Assembly (NCBI RefSeq): GCF_963677195.1
Contig: NZ_OY781918.1
Span: 4,266,923 to 4,330,922 of the forward strand
Source of the DNA: an uncultured Marinifilum sp.
GTDB lineage: Bacteria; Bacteroidota; Bacteroidia; Bacteroidales; Marinifilaceae
Length of the DNA: 64,000 nucleotides
Reading direction: 5' to 3'
Shown here: positions 44,801-54,294 of the stretch, piece after piece
Position numbering within the stretch: the first letter of the stretch is position 1
Layout of the letters: every line of letters starts with the position of its first letter
Notes under the pieces: model-generated
The model's database searches: none
Told to the model about the DNA's origin: nothing
Seen by the model: only the letters and a program-made list of their open reading frames with translations
Translations under genes and position numbers: made by a program

Positions 44801-46361
44801 CATATTCATTTAATTTTCTTTTGGTAAGAGTAATTCTATTAAGTTGAACAGGTAAAAAACCAAGTTTTTTCGGATGATCTTCACACCCCAAACTAAATCG
44901 ATCTGCATCTAAAAATGGCTCTCGTGTTGATACTGTTAATCCCTCGAAAGAAATATCTCCAATATTTAAAAGCTTATCTTCTGGCACCATCGACCCATGC
45001 ATTACAGCTTTTGGATGAAAACGCTGATCTTCTACATCAACTTCTAAATAAGAAGATGGAGCAAGTATCACTTCTGATTTAAACAAAGGAAAGTCCAAAT
45101 TTTCTTTCACTGTTGCCTTCACATAATACTTATCATTCGGTTGAATTAACCCATTGTATCCTAGTTGATCTATTGCTTTTGTAATTGGTATCAAAACATC
45201 ACCATTAAACCAGGCTTTTCGAAATTTATTATACCTCAATTCAACACCTAAAGTATCAAGAGAAAAATCCCAACCACTCATATCACCTTCTTCAAGTGTT
45301 ATTAAATTATTACCTCCAAATTCACCTGTAAAACCCATTTCATCAATTATAGCCTCCCTTAAGAATAATTCAATATTCTTTTGCTGATTTTTCTTACGGT
45401 ATTGACTTGGAATTTCTACATTTAAGTCTTTCAGGTAAAAGCCTTGCCATAAAGTACTATTGGGCTCAGGCATTGAAGTAGACTGATAGCCTGTAGGAAA
45501 TACCATTCCTGATGAATTGTAGGTATCGCTAAAATCGAAAACTGCATGATTGGCTCTAAACTTAAACCCATCCAAACCTTTCACCTGAAATGGATCCATA
45601 CTAACATCAGCAACAAAATCTGAAAAATTTTTAATTGAGGTTTCGAAAGCAGCTGTAACCAACTTTTTATTAATGGTATCTGCAGGCAATAAAATATCAG
45701 GATTAAATTCTATTTTCCCTTGCAATCCCATTCCTGTATAACCATTACAATCCCAATCGACAAAGGTTTTTTTATTGTCTCCAACAAAAACCAGCTTCAT
45801 ATTTTTATTCAATTTAAAAGACTGGTTTCCAATTAGCATTAAGCGTGAATCACCAGTAAAACCGCCTTTATTAAAGCCAATTCTGCTACCGGCAAACCCA
45901 ATTTGTCTTTTCGAAAGAGGAACATCAATCAAAGCAGAAGCACACAATTCTCCACCTTTGGGTGTTAAAAAAATAGAATCGATACATATCGTTACACCGC
46001 CATCACCTATAGCTTGATCTTTTCCCAGTGGTAGATCAAACGATTGACTTGAATTTATAAGATCTTGTATCTTTCGTGATTCTGTTCTGATTTTTTTTAC
46101 TGTAGCTATCAAATGTTCCATTCGCTTTATATCTCTGGTATTAAGCAAGGAGGCCGCAGTAGAATTTACTAATGATTGACTTGAATCCTTTGAAACAATA
46201 TATTCACCATTAAAATCATTATTTGCCTTTGAAATATTTGCAATCGCCTTAAAACTAAAGTTCAAAGACAATATGATGAGCAAAGAGTAAAAATTCAACA
46301 ATTTTACCTTTCTTTCCATTTTGATTTTATCTTTCATAAGCATATTCAAATCAATTCTCAT
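41817..46361 (-). CDS. Giant secreted protein of unknown function (1514 aa)
   Basis: I recognise no family. Signal peptide: most likely from the ATG at 46319 (ERKVKLLNFYSLLIILSLNF, end near KAIA); the frame extends to 46361. A coiled-coil-like segment follows (KRMEHLIATVKKIRTESRKI). The bulk, about 120-1010, is long and rich in glycine and beta-strand patterns (for example GFKGMVDASFTPGIDLQASA and GAGFDIMLKNYG), suggesting an extended or barrel-like beta structure. An Ig-like stretch follows near 1065-1180 (EVDVFTAFQSVFNMEIGKAF), then a C-terminal region to about 1514 without a T9SS tail. It lies 13 bases after the barrel gene and 32 before the FISUMP lipoprotein. It may be the core structural or translocation component of this operon. 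Confidence 0.75.
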   Translation of the reverse strand: MRIDLNMLMKDKIKMERKVKLLNFYSLLIILSLNFSFKAIANISKANNDFNGEYIVSKDSSQSLVNSTAASLLNTRDIKRMEHLIATVKKIRTESRKIQDLINSSQSFDLPLGKDQAIGDGGVTICIDSIFLTPKGGELCASALIDVPLSKRQIGFAGSRIGFNKGGFTGDSRLMLIGNQSFKLNKNMKLVFVGDNKKTFVDWDCNGYTGMGLQGKIEFNPDILLPADTINKKLVTAAFETSIKNFSDFVADVSMDPFQVKGLDGFKFRANHAVFDFSDTYNSSGMVFPTGYQSTSMPEPNSTLWQGFYLKDLNVEIPSQYRKKNQQKNIELFLREAIIDEMGFTGEFGGNNLITLEEGDMSGWDFSLDTLGVELRYNKFRKAWFNGDVLIPITKAIDQLGYNGLIQPNDKYYVKATVKENLDFPLFKSEVILAPSSYLEVDVEDQRFHPKAVMHGSMVPEDKLLNIGDISFEGLTVSTREPFLDADRFSLGCEDHPKKLGFLPVQLNRITLTKRKLNEYGLGLDMTINVSDNFGGIAEAIILAEKDPEKIKFKYVGLEIGKLGIDIDQGGFKLKGFAQWYKNDSRYGSGFKGMVDASFTPGIDLQASALFGSVEGYRYWYADGMFTIPSGVPIFPGLSIYSFGGGVYNRMSHSGTALGAGSIGATPSGIVYVPNKKAGLGLKARADMASPDKSAVTVETIFETSFNSNGGLNYISFEGNGKFLSPLNLPGVDVLQKSCMKLGKSLDNGLNNLIESVNLPGLKGQSDVQTQMFGSESEIAGESTVAAKAKVSYDFPNKSLHGAFEVFMNVPGGIIQGVGSNGRAGWAEFHVDPKDWYFYMGTPEDRVGIKLMRILKTGSYFMVGTKILGSPPPPDEVADILGADDLDYMRDFNALGAGKGFAFGSNVSINTGDLRFLIFYGYFKAGAGFDIMLKNYGNEVRCKGSGKSPGIDGWYANGQAYAYLDGEIGIRVKIFHKHKKIHILNIGAATLLQAQLPNPLWMKGTVGGHYSVLGGLVKGRCKFEVTIGDKCELVGGSVLDQLDVISDVTPKNGRAEVDVFTAFQSVFNMEIGKAFEMVDLDEIEKTYRIKLDEISLKAGGKNIEGVIEWNENNDVAIFNSLDILPPETKIDYTVKVSFEEKVGGVWKKLKGQTQEEKGDFTTGPAPAHIPARNIAYSYPVSNQFNFFKDEYKAGYIKLRKGQPYLFEASDKWDQKMRMTRKDGSTLMGDISYTDRTVNFEIPKGMTTNSVYKQELVNLPKFSTSKIDANVVVKESGNEDATINNKKAKEGSSITTVEEKQLYENFFRTSDYRTFKEKYKKIQFGQSWEWPVYTGIYQANVMFNSPEIFGENELKGGDDYKPLIQFEAQQNNRWFKNGLNPLMYGEYPLAGKYTLDWRKADVLGTPPVYAVNISQDVTNPLITETNYTAEDPQVQTQYFNLNYNLAPVAYNDFIEFRNKVAKVSLVPQKENLSNLLNKHFPFQTGGKYEVVIRYVLPGINKVTYSNKLVVPYLMN

Positions 46362-46374
46362 TTCTGTAGTTAGC

Positions 46375-48144
46375 TTAAAAGCTATAATTATAGCCTAAAC
46401 TAAAAGTGAATTCTGCATATTCTTTTTCCTCATTCCTATTCATATAATTCATACTCAAATTAAAACTGTGCTTCTTTAAGGCATAAGCTCCATTACACCT
46501 GATCACATAAATTCTATTTACAAAATCACCATCCCGGTACGATCTATTCCATGATCCACTCAATGCAGTTCTCAAATTCTTTTTAAATCTTTTCGACACA
46601 CTTAATGTTGGTCCAAGTGTTAAAGCATCACTGGTCTCCATATCGTTATAGTTCCCATTTATAGATGAAGACAAGGAAATACCATTATTTTTCCAGCTAA
46701 GACTATGAGTAATACCTGTACTATAGAACTTATTACCCGACTTACTCTTTTGTCCTTCTTGCTTTTCTGAAGCAATTTGGATGTTCATATTTACATTAAG
46801 ATTTTGCCTTAAACTAGTATTTTTAATATCTCCCAACACTTGCGATAAATTAAGCGACATATTTTGGGACACCTGAGTAAAATCCAATGTATCATAAACC
46901 TGTTTCTGATTTACTTCATTAATATTCTCAAAGTCGGATCTGATATTGGTATAAGATGTATAATTAGAATAAGATAAATTCAAGTTGGTTTTAGCCCCAG
47001 TTTGTATACCAATATTTACCGAACCTACAACATTATTCATTTGTGATTTTTTCTCATTTTTCAAGTCATTCCTTTGCAATCCGGCATTGGCTGATATATT
47101 TAAGTGTCCTTTAAAAAATTGCTTTGTTGTTGTTATTGATATGTTCTCCATATCATTTGTGAAATAGTAGGCTCCCAGTGTTTGATATTCAGGATCAACC
47201 CTTTCATACAACATTGACACACTAAAATCCTGACTTTGATAACCAATATCTGTTTTTAGAGCTGTATAAACCGAACTTGTTGAATTGGCTTTCATGAGCC
47301 CCTTGGTTAAGCGAAATACTCCAGAATTCTTTTCTCCCCTACTTTCATGTCTTTTGTCTTTCGTTAACATACTATTAGTTAGTTCAATTCCAACAAATAT
47401 TTTGCTAAACAGATTTTTACGTACATTTACCCCCAACACCAAGTTTTCCATGGGTGTAATTTCGGTATTATCAGGAATCAGCTTTACAGAATGCTCATCA
47501 TCTTTTGCTCCAAATGCAATTATGCTTATATCATCTCCCTTATCTTTGTAATTAAGTTTTAAGCCATAGCCCATTCTTTTATATGAAAACAATGTTTCCT
47601 TGTTGTCATTTACTGGTTCTTCGGCTTTTCGCAAGCGCCCAATCATTACACTTGTACTCCACTTACCCGGCGGTGTTAATTCCAGTCCCGCTCCCAAAAA
47701 ACTATGCCCATTTAGGGTATAAGGGGAAAAACTCATTGATGAATATCCTGCATACAACTTCACCCATTTATAGGTAGGAGTAATTCCTATCTGGTTAAAA
47801 CTAACGCCATGTGACAATTCTACATCCTGATTAGAATAAGTGAAATTTAATGGAATTGACCATTGCTCAAATAATGAGATATTTAAGTTCCCCGTGGCAT
47901 AAAAGGTATGTGCTTCTCTATTACGAGCTTTACCTATAGCCGAATAGTTAACATTATTAACTGCAAAACTTCCTGAAAATTGCACCTTCTTACTATCTAA
48001 CACTTGTTCAATATCCTGTGCATTTGCCACAAACAAGAATTTAAATAGAACCAGTAACAAACACAGAGCCTTTAAAGAAATACTATAACTTTCCTTTTTA
48101 ATAATTATTTGGATACATTTAATATGATAAAACTTACTATTCAT
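46375..48144 (-). CDS. Predicted outer-membrane beta-barrel protein
   Basis: A 589-aa protein with a signal region ending in FLFVANAQDIEQ. The rest is alternating beta-strands with aromatic girdles (NLNISLFEQWSIPLNFTYSN, YKWVKLYAGYSSMSFSPYTL, LNVNMNIQIASEKQE) and it finishes with FTFSLGYNYSF, a terminal aromatic strand typical of outer-membrane proteins. No TonB plug domain. Its ATG overlaps the stop of the PorP/SprF-OmpA gene by one base, so the two are translationally coupled. Likely a dedicated outer-membrane partner of that protein. Confidence 0.75.
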   Translation of the reverse strand: MNSKFYHIKCIQIIIKKESYSISLKALCLLLVLFKFLFVANAQDIEQVLDSKKVQFSGSFAVNNVNYSAIGKARNREAHTFYATGNLNISLFEQWSIPLNFTYSNQDVELSHGVSFNQIGITPTYKWVKLYAGYSSMSFSPYTLNGHSFLGAGLELTPPGKWSTSVMIGRLRKAEEPVNDNKETLFSYKRMGYGLKLNYKDKGDDISIIAFGAKDDEHSVKLIPDNTEITPMENLVLGVNVRKNLFSKIFVGIELTNSMLTKDKRHESRGEKNSGVFRLTKGLMKANSTSSVYTALKTDIGYQSQDFSVSMLYERVDPEYQTLGAYYFTNDMENISITTTKQFFKGHLNISANAGLQRNDLKNEKKSQMNNVVGSVNIGIQTGAKTNLNLSYSNYTSYTNIRSDFENINEVNQKQVYDTLDFTQVSQNMSLNLSQVLGDIKNTSLRQNLNVNMNIQIASEKQEGQKSKSGNKFYSTGITHSLSWKNNGISLSSSINGNYNDMETSDALTLGPTLSVSKRFKKNLRTALSGSWNRSYRDGDFVNRIYVIRCNGAYALKKHSFNLSMNYMNRNEEKEYAEFTFSLGYNYSF

Positions 48145-49535
48145 TAGCGATAAATAATAAATTTAATTCGTCTATTTTTTAATCGCGCCTGTCCGTAAGC
48201 ATTAGCTACAATTGGTTTCGAATTCCCCTCCCCAAAATAGTCTATCCTATTTTCTTCTATTCCATGCTCTTCAAAGTAGTCAGATATAATTTCAGCTCTA
48301 TGTACTGAGACTTCTAAATTTTTCGCATCGTTTGCCATCATATCAGTATAAACACGAATGTGAATAATCGAATTTTCATGCTTATGCAGACGTTCAATTA
48401 ACGAATTGATAAATTTCTTCAGACTCTTATCAATAATTTTGTGTTGATCAACAGTAGTATAATCCCAATATTCATCATCCCAGACGTATTCTTCTTTCTT
48501 TTTGCGCACAAGTCCTCCAGCTTTTTTAATTCGGTCAGACAATCTAGGCTTCTTCTTTTTACCAAAATTTTTCCTTAAGGATAAAACAATTTCATTACTA
48601 GCCATATAACTAGAACTAATTTTTGATGTTGTAATGGTTCGTCCTACTCTAATTGAATAAAATGATTGAGAAAACTCCAGAGCAAAAGCATAAGCTTTAT
48701 CCAAAACATACCTGGGAATTAGTTCAATACACCCTTCTTTAAAGAATCCTCCTTCTGAATTCTTCCAATTATACATCATCTTCAAACCTAAATTTACCCA
48801 CTGATTATCATCATAAAACCTGAAATCCCCATCTGCCAGCACACTCAATTCTCTTCCAAGTAAAAAATTATATCCACCCTGCAAACCATATTGATAAGAC
48901 AATCTATCATCATTATCGTAACCAGAAGTATAAACTGGACGATTTAAATTACTCACTGTAAACCCAATATAAGCCCTAACTCTTCCATCGTAAACTGTTT
49001 TTTCTAAACGAAGCCCAGAATTCCAGGTGGAGTATCCATCGGACACATCTTGAAAATCTTCATTTATAGCCAAGCTTGGACTAAAACCTTCACCAATTAC
49101 ATACTGACTACCTGTTGTAAAACCATTATTATTAAAAAAACGCTGAAGTACATTCCAAGAAATACCAAACCCCAAATTCAACTCATCGGCAACCTGCAAT
49201 TGATAAGCCATCGCTACTGTGAAGTTCTCTTCTTTCAATAAATGATTTGATGAAAGATCTTCGGACATAAAAGACACTCCAATTGCACCTTTATGATTTC
49301 GAGGTTTATCATTTAAAACTGGAAGTACACCAGTAATTAAAGATGTAGTAAAACTTGGTTCTGAATTAATTCTTTGAACACGATTATAAAAACTAACTTT
49401 TGCATAGGGCATTTCTACAATAGAGGATGGATTATATTGTAAAGGTGATTGATCATAGCTCATTAAAGGTATTTTTTGAGCTCTAAGATGTAGTGATATT
49501 ACAATTAAAAATAATAAACTTATTTTCCCTTTCAT
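48144..49535 (-). CDS. PorP/SprF-family T9SS membrane protein fused to an OmpA domain
   Basis: A 463-aa protein, first gene of the operon. Signal peptide 1-19 (MKGKISLLFLIVISLHLRAQ), then a PorP/SprF-type barrel (IPLMSYDQSPLQYNPSSI; HKGAIGVSFMSEDL; SVLADGDFRFYDDNQWVNLG). A basic linker (KKKKPRLSDRIKKAGG) leads to a C-terminal OmpA-like peptidoglycan-binding domain (about 370-463: HIRVYTDMMANDAKN, RAEIISDYFEEHGIEENRID, ARLKNRRIKFIIYR). PorP/SprF proteins serve T9SS substrates with type B tails; such a substrate (51006) is on the same island. The OmpA part would tie the complex to the cell wall. Confidence 0.85.
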   Translation of the reverse strand: MKGKISLLFLIVISLHLRAQKIPLMSYDQSPLQYNPSSIVEMPYAKVSFYNRVQRINSEPSFTTSLITGVLPVLNDKPRNHKGAIGVSFMSEDLSSNHLLKEENFTVAMAYQLQVADELNLGFGISWNVLQRFFNNNGFTTGSQYVIGEGFSPSLAINEDFQDVSDGYSTWNSGLRLEKTVYDGRVRAYIGFTVSNLNRPVYTSGYDNDDRLSYQYGLQGGYNFLLGRELSVLADGDFRFYDDNQWVNLGLKMMYNWKNSEGGFFKEGCIELIPRYVLDKAYAFALEFSQSFYSIRVGRTITTSKISSSYMASNEIVLSLRKNFGKKKKPRLSDRIKKAGGLVRKKKEEYVWDDEYWDYTTVDQHKIIDKSLKKFINSLIERLHKHENSIIHIRVYTDMMANDAKNLEVSVHRAEIISDYFEEHGIEENRIDYFGEGNSKPIVANAYGQARLKNRRIKFIIYR

Positions 49536-50051
49536 ACTGGATTACAATTTATCTATTACTCTAGCTTAAGAAATCAAGCTACATCGGTTAAAAAGGGCCT
49601 AATAAACTTGAATATTTCATTATGTTACTTTAACAACACAACAATAATAAACACTAATATGTTAATATGCAATATTTTTAGTTAAAATATATTAAACTAT
49701 TTTTTATTTCACCTCCCCAATAAACTATCAAATAACTAATTTTATAATCCATAAATAAACTTTTTACAAACCCATACAATACCTTCAAACCTTGCTACAC
49801 CAACAAACACGAGCTATACACATATCAACACTACAATCCTAACAATAAGAGCATAATAAAAAACTTATTGTTATTTAACTTCACAAATAATTTTTTAAAT
49901 TTAAAAAATATATAATGTTTTTAAATTCAAAATGTATAACAAACCCCATAATTTTAATTCTACTGCAAATAGAAAAATCATAATTTCCATAAGTATCCTA
50001 TCAATATTATTTTATTTGCTTATATTCGAACATAATTTATAAGCCCTAAAT
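49536..50051. promoter_or_regulatory. Divergent regulatory region of the island genes
   Basis: 516 very AT-rich bases between the minus-strand operon start and the plus-strand gene at 50052. No coding signal. Promoters for both directions are expected, but I find no full consensus match. Confidence 0.4.
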
Positions 50052-50990
50052 ATGAAATTATTTTTTAAGTTAATTACTTGTTGTTTCACACTATTGCTAT
50101 TTTCAAGTCCTTCATTTACTCAAGAGTTTAACAGAAAAGAACTACAATCTTTTTTTAAAAATGTAATATCTAACTCTAATTTAAATTATAAAACACCAGT
50201 AAATTTCGGTAAAAACAAAATTGGAATTTTGAAAGACTTAAATTTATACCAAAATGATTCTAGCCTAACTGTTCGAAAATTTTCTTATCTTATTGCTAAT
50301 AATTTAACAAAAAATGACACCAATTTAGTTCTTCAACAGAATGTGGTAAACTTCCTACTAAATGGTTTTAACGATTCTAATTCTGGTATTTCTGGAATAG
50401 TAAGTGATTTTTTAAAAAGCTATCCAAAAAAAAGCTACAATGCCAGTGCCCATGATAAAATACTGGAATTACTTTACACAAAACCTCCTTATTATCATGA
50501 GTTAATCAAACTTTCCGGGTATGTTAATCCTAAATCTACCAAAGAAAATCTGACCGAATTGCTAACATCCGGAATTATAAAAAACAATGAACCGTATTGG
50601 GCTGCTAAACTTGCCCTCGCTAGAATTGGAGATCATTCAGCAATAAGATTCTGTATGTCAAAAATAAAAGAATTAGAAGTTAATGATGATTTGATTTATG
50701 ATTTTGTACCCGATCTAATTTACACCCATCAACATGAAACTTTTGATTTTTTAATACAAATCCTAAATAGTAATCAAAAAGACTGTGAATCATCAAATGC
50801 TGAATCTACAGAAATGATTCTGTGTGGATATAGAATCATGGAATTTTTAGCCCCGGTAATCAAAGACTTTCCATTGCAAATTAACGAAAGTGGAGATATA
50901 GAAACAAATGACTATACTAAGTCTCTTCAATTATGCAGAGATTGGTTTATACAAAACCCGGACTATCAGATTATAACAGAAAATTACTAA
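50052..50990 (+). CDS. Secreted helical-repeat (HEAT-like) protein
   Basis: A 312-aa protein with signal peptide 1-24 (LFFKLITCCFTLLLFSSPSF). The mature part is helical with spaced repeats such as SLTVRKFSYLIANNLTKND, GISGIVSDFLKSYPKKSYNA and PYWAAKLALARIGDHSAIRF, like HEAT-type solenoids. No enzyme motif or sorting tail. It lies 15 bases upstream of the FG-GAP/type B substrate in the same direction, so the two form a small operon. It may be a periplasmic helper for that protein; unproven. Confidence 0.65.
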   Translation: MKLFFKLITCCFTLLLFSSPSFTQEFNRKELQSFFKNVISNSNLNYKTPVNFGKNKIGILKDLNLYQNDSSLTVRKFSYLIANNLTKNDTNLVLQQNVVNFLLNGFNDSNSGISGIVSDFLKSYPKKSYNASAHDKILELLYTKPPYYHELIKLSGYVNPKSTKENLTELLTSGIIKNNEPYWAAKLALARIGDHSAIRFCMSKIKELEVNDDLIYDFVPDLIYTHQHETFDFLIQILNSNQKDCESSNAESTEMILCGYRIMEFLAPVIKDFPLQINESGDIETNDYTKSLQLCRDWFIQNPDYQIITENY

Positions 50991-51005
50991 TCGACTTCTG
51001 ACAAA

Positions 51006-54000
51006 ATGATAAGAAAATTATTTTTAGCCATATTAGTTTTGATTCAATTCAACCTATGTATGGCACAATTTCAAGAAAAAATCTACTATGATATACCAAA
51101 AGTAAACAATAGCAAATGTGCATGTGGCGACATAAATAGAGATGGTTTGCAAGATATCGTAATAATGGGAGAACAAGTAGATAAAAATGTTAGTGGCATT
51201 TACATTAATCAAAATACTCACTTTTCACAAATGATAATCCCTGAAATGACAGCGCTTAGCAACGGTTCCATTTCTTTAGCTGATTTTAATAATGACAATT
51301 TTTTAGACTTATTTTATACTGGAAGTGATAAAGAAGGTAACAAATACAGTCTATTATTTAAAAACATTAATGGCAACTCATTTTCTAAAATCACCACTTC
51401 ATTTGAACAAGTAAATCTTAGTAGTCATGCTTGGTTTGATTTCAATAGCGATGGTTTTCTTGACTTAATACTGTCGGGATTAAATATTAATAATAAAGCT
51501 ATTACTAAAATATACTTAAACAATAAAAACGAAAATTTCACACTTTATGAATCTAACCTAGCAAATATTTATTCAAGCGCAATAAAGCCAATTGATTACA
51601 ATAAAGATGGATGGACGGACCTATTGCTTACAGGGAAATCTGAAGGTGCTAAAAGAGTTTGTTTTTTATACAAAAATGAAAATGGCAATACCCTTAAAAA
51701 AATAATTGAATTAGATGGATTAAGCAATGGAGATTCTGAATGGGGAGATATTAATAATGATGGATTTCCAGACCTTGTTACAGCAGGCTATAACGGAGAA
51801 AATTACCAATCAAAAATTTATACTAATAACAATGGCACACTAGAATTTTCTCAAAATCTATCTATACCTCTTGGAGGATGCGAATTGGAATGGATTGATT
51901 TTGATGGAGATGAAGATCTCGACTTATTAAGTATAGGAGGGATTAACAATACAAGCCCTAAAACAGTTCTATATGTTAACCATAATGGTATTTTTTCAAA
52001 TTCGAACATAGAGTTTGAAAATGTATTTTCGGGATGTCTGGCAATTGCTGATTTTAACAATGACAAAAAAACAGATATATTTATTTCAGGAACACAAATT
52101 CCACAAGGACCAACATCCACCTTTTATTTAAATAATCAATCTTTTATTTATGAGAAACCAACTCCTCCAACCAGTTTAAATTCATCAATAAATTATCCAA
52201 ATGTTGTATTAAGCTGGAACAAAGGTTCAGACAATATTGCAACACCAAACAGCTTACAATATCGATTAAAAGTTGGTTCTGCCGAAAATAATTCTAACTT
52301 CTATCCATTCTACTCTAATCTGGAAACAAATGAAAATCTACTTACTTTAGGAAATAATATATTAAATAATCGTATTGAATTACTCAATCTACCTGAAGGG
52401 AAATATTACTGGGCTGTTCAAAGTATTGATATTGCAAACAACACTTCAACTCTATCAGACTTTCAATACTTTTTCATTAATACTCCTGCAGATTTAGGAA
52501 AAGATTTAAATGTATGCCTTAACGAACAAATACAATTGAGCGTTGAAGAAGGAAACTACACAACAAACTGGTACTCCAAAAGTAATGGTAAAATAGCAAA
52601 CAATACCAACAATATCACTTTACCCATTGTAAAAGATGAAACCATTTGGGTGGAATTGGTTAAAGATTATGGTGGAATTGTTTATGATACCATTCAGATA
52701 TTCTGTCAAAAACCTCCTGAAATTGACCTAAATAACTACATATATTCGTGCCCTAACGAAACCATTACCATCAGTCCTGTTACAAATGGTTCAGCTTGGC
52801 AATGGAAACAATTCAATGGTAAAATTCTTGGCTCCGAATCAACATATAGCTTTAAAAATACCCAAAAGGATTCTTTGATTCTTATTGTAGAATCGGACTA
52901 TAAATGCATTTCAAAAGACACATGTTTTATTAACCAATACGAGTCTCCAACAATTAATTTAGATAGTGAATATTACACATGTAAAAACAATGAAATATCA
53001 ATTAAATCAGACGATTTCCATAAAATTCAGTGGCTAAATAACAAAGGAGAAGTACTTCTTGAAAATACACCAGAATTTACTTACAAAGTAGATCAACAAC
53101 ACGAACTATATCTAAGTGTTGAAAATGAGAATGCCTGTACTGCAAAACAAAAATTCACTTTAGTTCCTTACCCTTTACCAATTGCTTATGCCGGGAAAGA
53201 TACCTTACTATGCGAAGGAGTAGATGCAATTGTTGGACCTGAAATATTAGCTAAAGAAGGTACTCCCCCTTATGAATATTTTTGGACTTCGCTAAATAAC
53301 ACATTCTCATCCTCCGAAATGCATCCTGTTTATACTGCACTCAAATCAACTGAATTTATTTTGAACATAACTGATCACAATGGTTGTACAGCTAAGGATT
53401 CAGTAACATACACTGTAAACCCCAAAAGTATTATTGATGCAGGAACCGACCAAGCATTTTGTCTTGGAGAATCTGTAAGTCTGGGAAGTGCTCCTACTGC
53501 TCAAAACAGTCTTAAAGAGTATACATACCAATGGGTTCCGGCTACCGGACTAGACAAGCCTAATATTGCAAACCCTGTCGCTAAACCTGCAATTACAACC
53601 GAATATACATTAATTGTAAACACGCACAACTGTGAAAGTTTAATCGATAAAGTAAAACTAACAGTACACCAACCTCCCGTAATAACAGCTATCCTAGACA
53701 CAACGGTAGGGTCAAATCAACCATTTATTTTATGGGCAAAAGGTGCTGACAGCTATGAATGGACACCAGAATTCCCCTTAAACGACGCCCAAAGCAATAA
53801 CCCAAGGGCTATCATATCAGAGAATACAGAATTCTCAGTAATTGGATATTCAGATTTTGGTTGTCAATCGAATGAATTTTTCTGTATGGTTACTGTTATA
53901 AATGATGTTTATGTCCCCACACTTTTTACCCCTAATGACGATGGTAAAAATGATCACTTTCTGGTATATGGTACCGGAATTTCTGAATTAAAAATAAGGG

Positions 54001-54185
54001 TATATGATAATTGGGGCAAAGTAGTTTTTAGCAGCAATAAAGTTTCCGAAATTCAATCAATCGGATGGAATGGAACTATCAATGGCAAGAAATCCCCTGA
54101 AGGAAGTTATATATGGGAACTCGAAGGTAATTATTCAGACGGTAGATATTGGAAAAAAACCGGCACAATCTATCTTATGAGATAA
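51006..54185 (+). CDS. FG-GAP/VCBS surface protein with type B T9SS sorting domain
   Basis: A 1059-aa protein. Signal peptide 1-21 (IRKLFLAILVLIQFNLCMAQ). Seven VCBS/FG-GAP repeats with Ca-binding D-x-N-x-D-G motifs (DINRDGLQDIV, DFNNDNFLDL, DFNSDGFLDL, DYNKDGWTDL, DINNDGFPDL, DFDGDEDLDL, DFNNDKKTDI) suggest a seven-bladed propeller. An Fn3 module and several Ig/PKD-like domains follow (LPIAYAGKDTLLCEGVDAIV). The end is a gliding-motility-associated C-terminal domain (VYVPTLFTPNDDGKNDHFLV, WNGTINGKKSPEGSYIWELE), the type B signal that needs a PorP/SprF partner. Last cargo gene before attR. Confidence 0.9.
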   Translation: MIRKLFLAILVLIQFNLCMAQFQEKIYYDIPKVNNSKCACGDINRDGLQDIVIMGEQVDKNVSGIYINQNTHFSQMIIPEMTALSNGSISLADFNNDNFLDLFYTGSDKEGNKYSLLFKNINGNSFSKITTSFEQVNLSSHAWFDFNSDGFLDLILSGLNINNKAITKIYLNNKNENFTLYESNLANIYSSAIKPIDYNKDGWTDLLLTGKSEGAKRVCFLYKNENGNTLKKIIELDGLSNGDSEWGDINNDGFPDLVTAGYNGENYQSKIYTNNNGTLEFSQNLSIPLGGCELEWIDFDGDEDLDLLSIGGINNTSPKTVLYVNHNGIFSNSNIEFENVFSGCLAIADFNNDKKTDIFISGTQIPQGPTSTFYLNNQSFIYEKPTPPTSLNSSINYPNVVLSWNKGSDNIATPNSLQYRLKVGSAENNSNFYPFYSNLETNENLLTLGNNILNNRIELLNLPEGKYYWAVQSIDIANNTSTLSDFQYFFINTPADLGKDLNVCLNEQIQLSVEEGNYTTNWYSKSNGKIANNTNNITLPIVKDETIWVELVKDYGGIVYDTIQIFCQKPPEIDLNNYIYSCPNETITISPVTNGSAWQWKQFNGKILGSESTYSFKNTQKDSLILIVESDYKCISKDTCFINQYESPTINLDSEYYTCKNNEISIKSDDFHKIQWLNNKGEVLLENTPEFTYKVDQQHELYLSVENENACTAKQKFTLVPYPLPIAYAGKDTLLCEGVDAIVGPEILAKEGTPPYEYFWTSLNNTFSSSEMHPVYTALKSTEFILNITDHNGCTAKDSVTYTVNPKSIIDAGTDQAFCLGESVSLGSAPTAQNSLKEYTYQWVPATGLDKPNIANPVAKPAITTEYTLIVNTHNCESLIDKVKLTVHQPPVITAILDTTVGSNQPFILWAKGADSYEWTPEFPLNDAQSNNPRAIISENTEFSVIGYSDFGCQSNEFFCMVTVINDVYVPTLFTPNDDGKNDHFLVYGTGISELKIRVYDNWGKVVFSSNKVSEIQSIGWNGTINGKKSPEGSYIWELEGNYSDGRYWKKTGTIYLMR

Positions 54186-54215
54186 AATATCTAAAAATTA
54201 AATACATACACATGA

Positions 54216-54236
54216 GTGAACCCTATGGTGAACATC
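54216..54236. promoter_or_regulatory. Candidate recombinase arm site (right)
   Basis: AACCCTATGGTGAACAT resembles ACTCTACGGTGAACAAA near the left end (18947-18962), in the same orientation. Confidence 0.4.
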
Positions 54237-54294
54237 GTTTTTCAACAAGTATAAAACCATTGAAAACATTACATATTACGAGTTTAGTTCTCCA

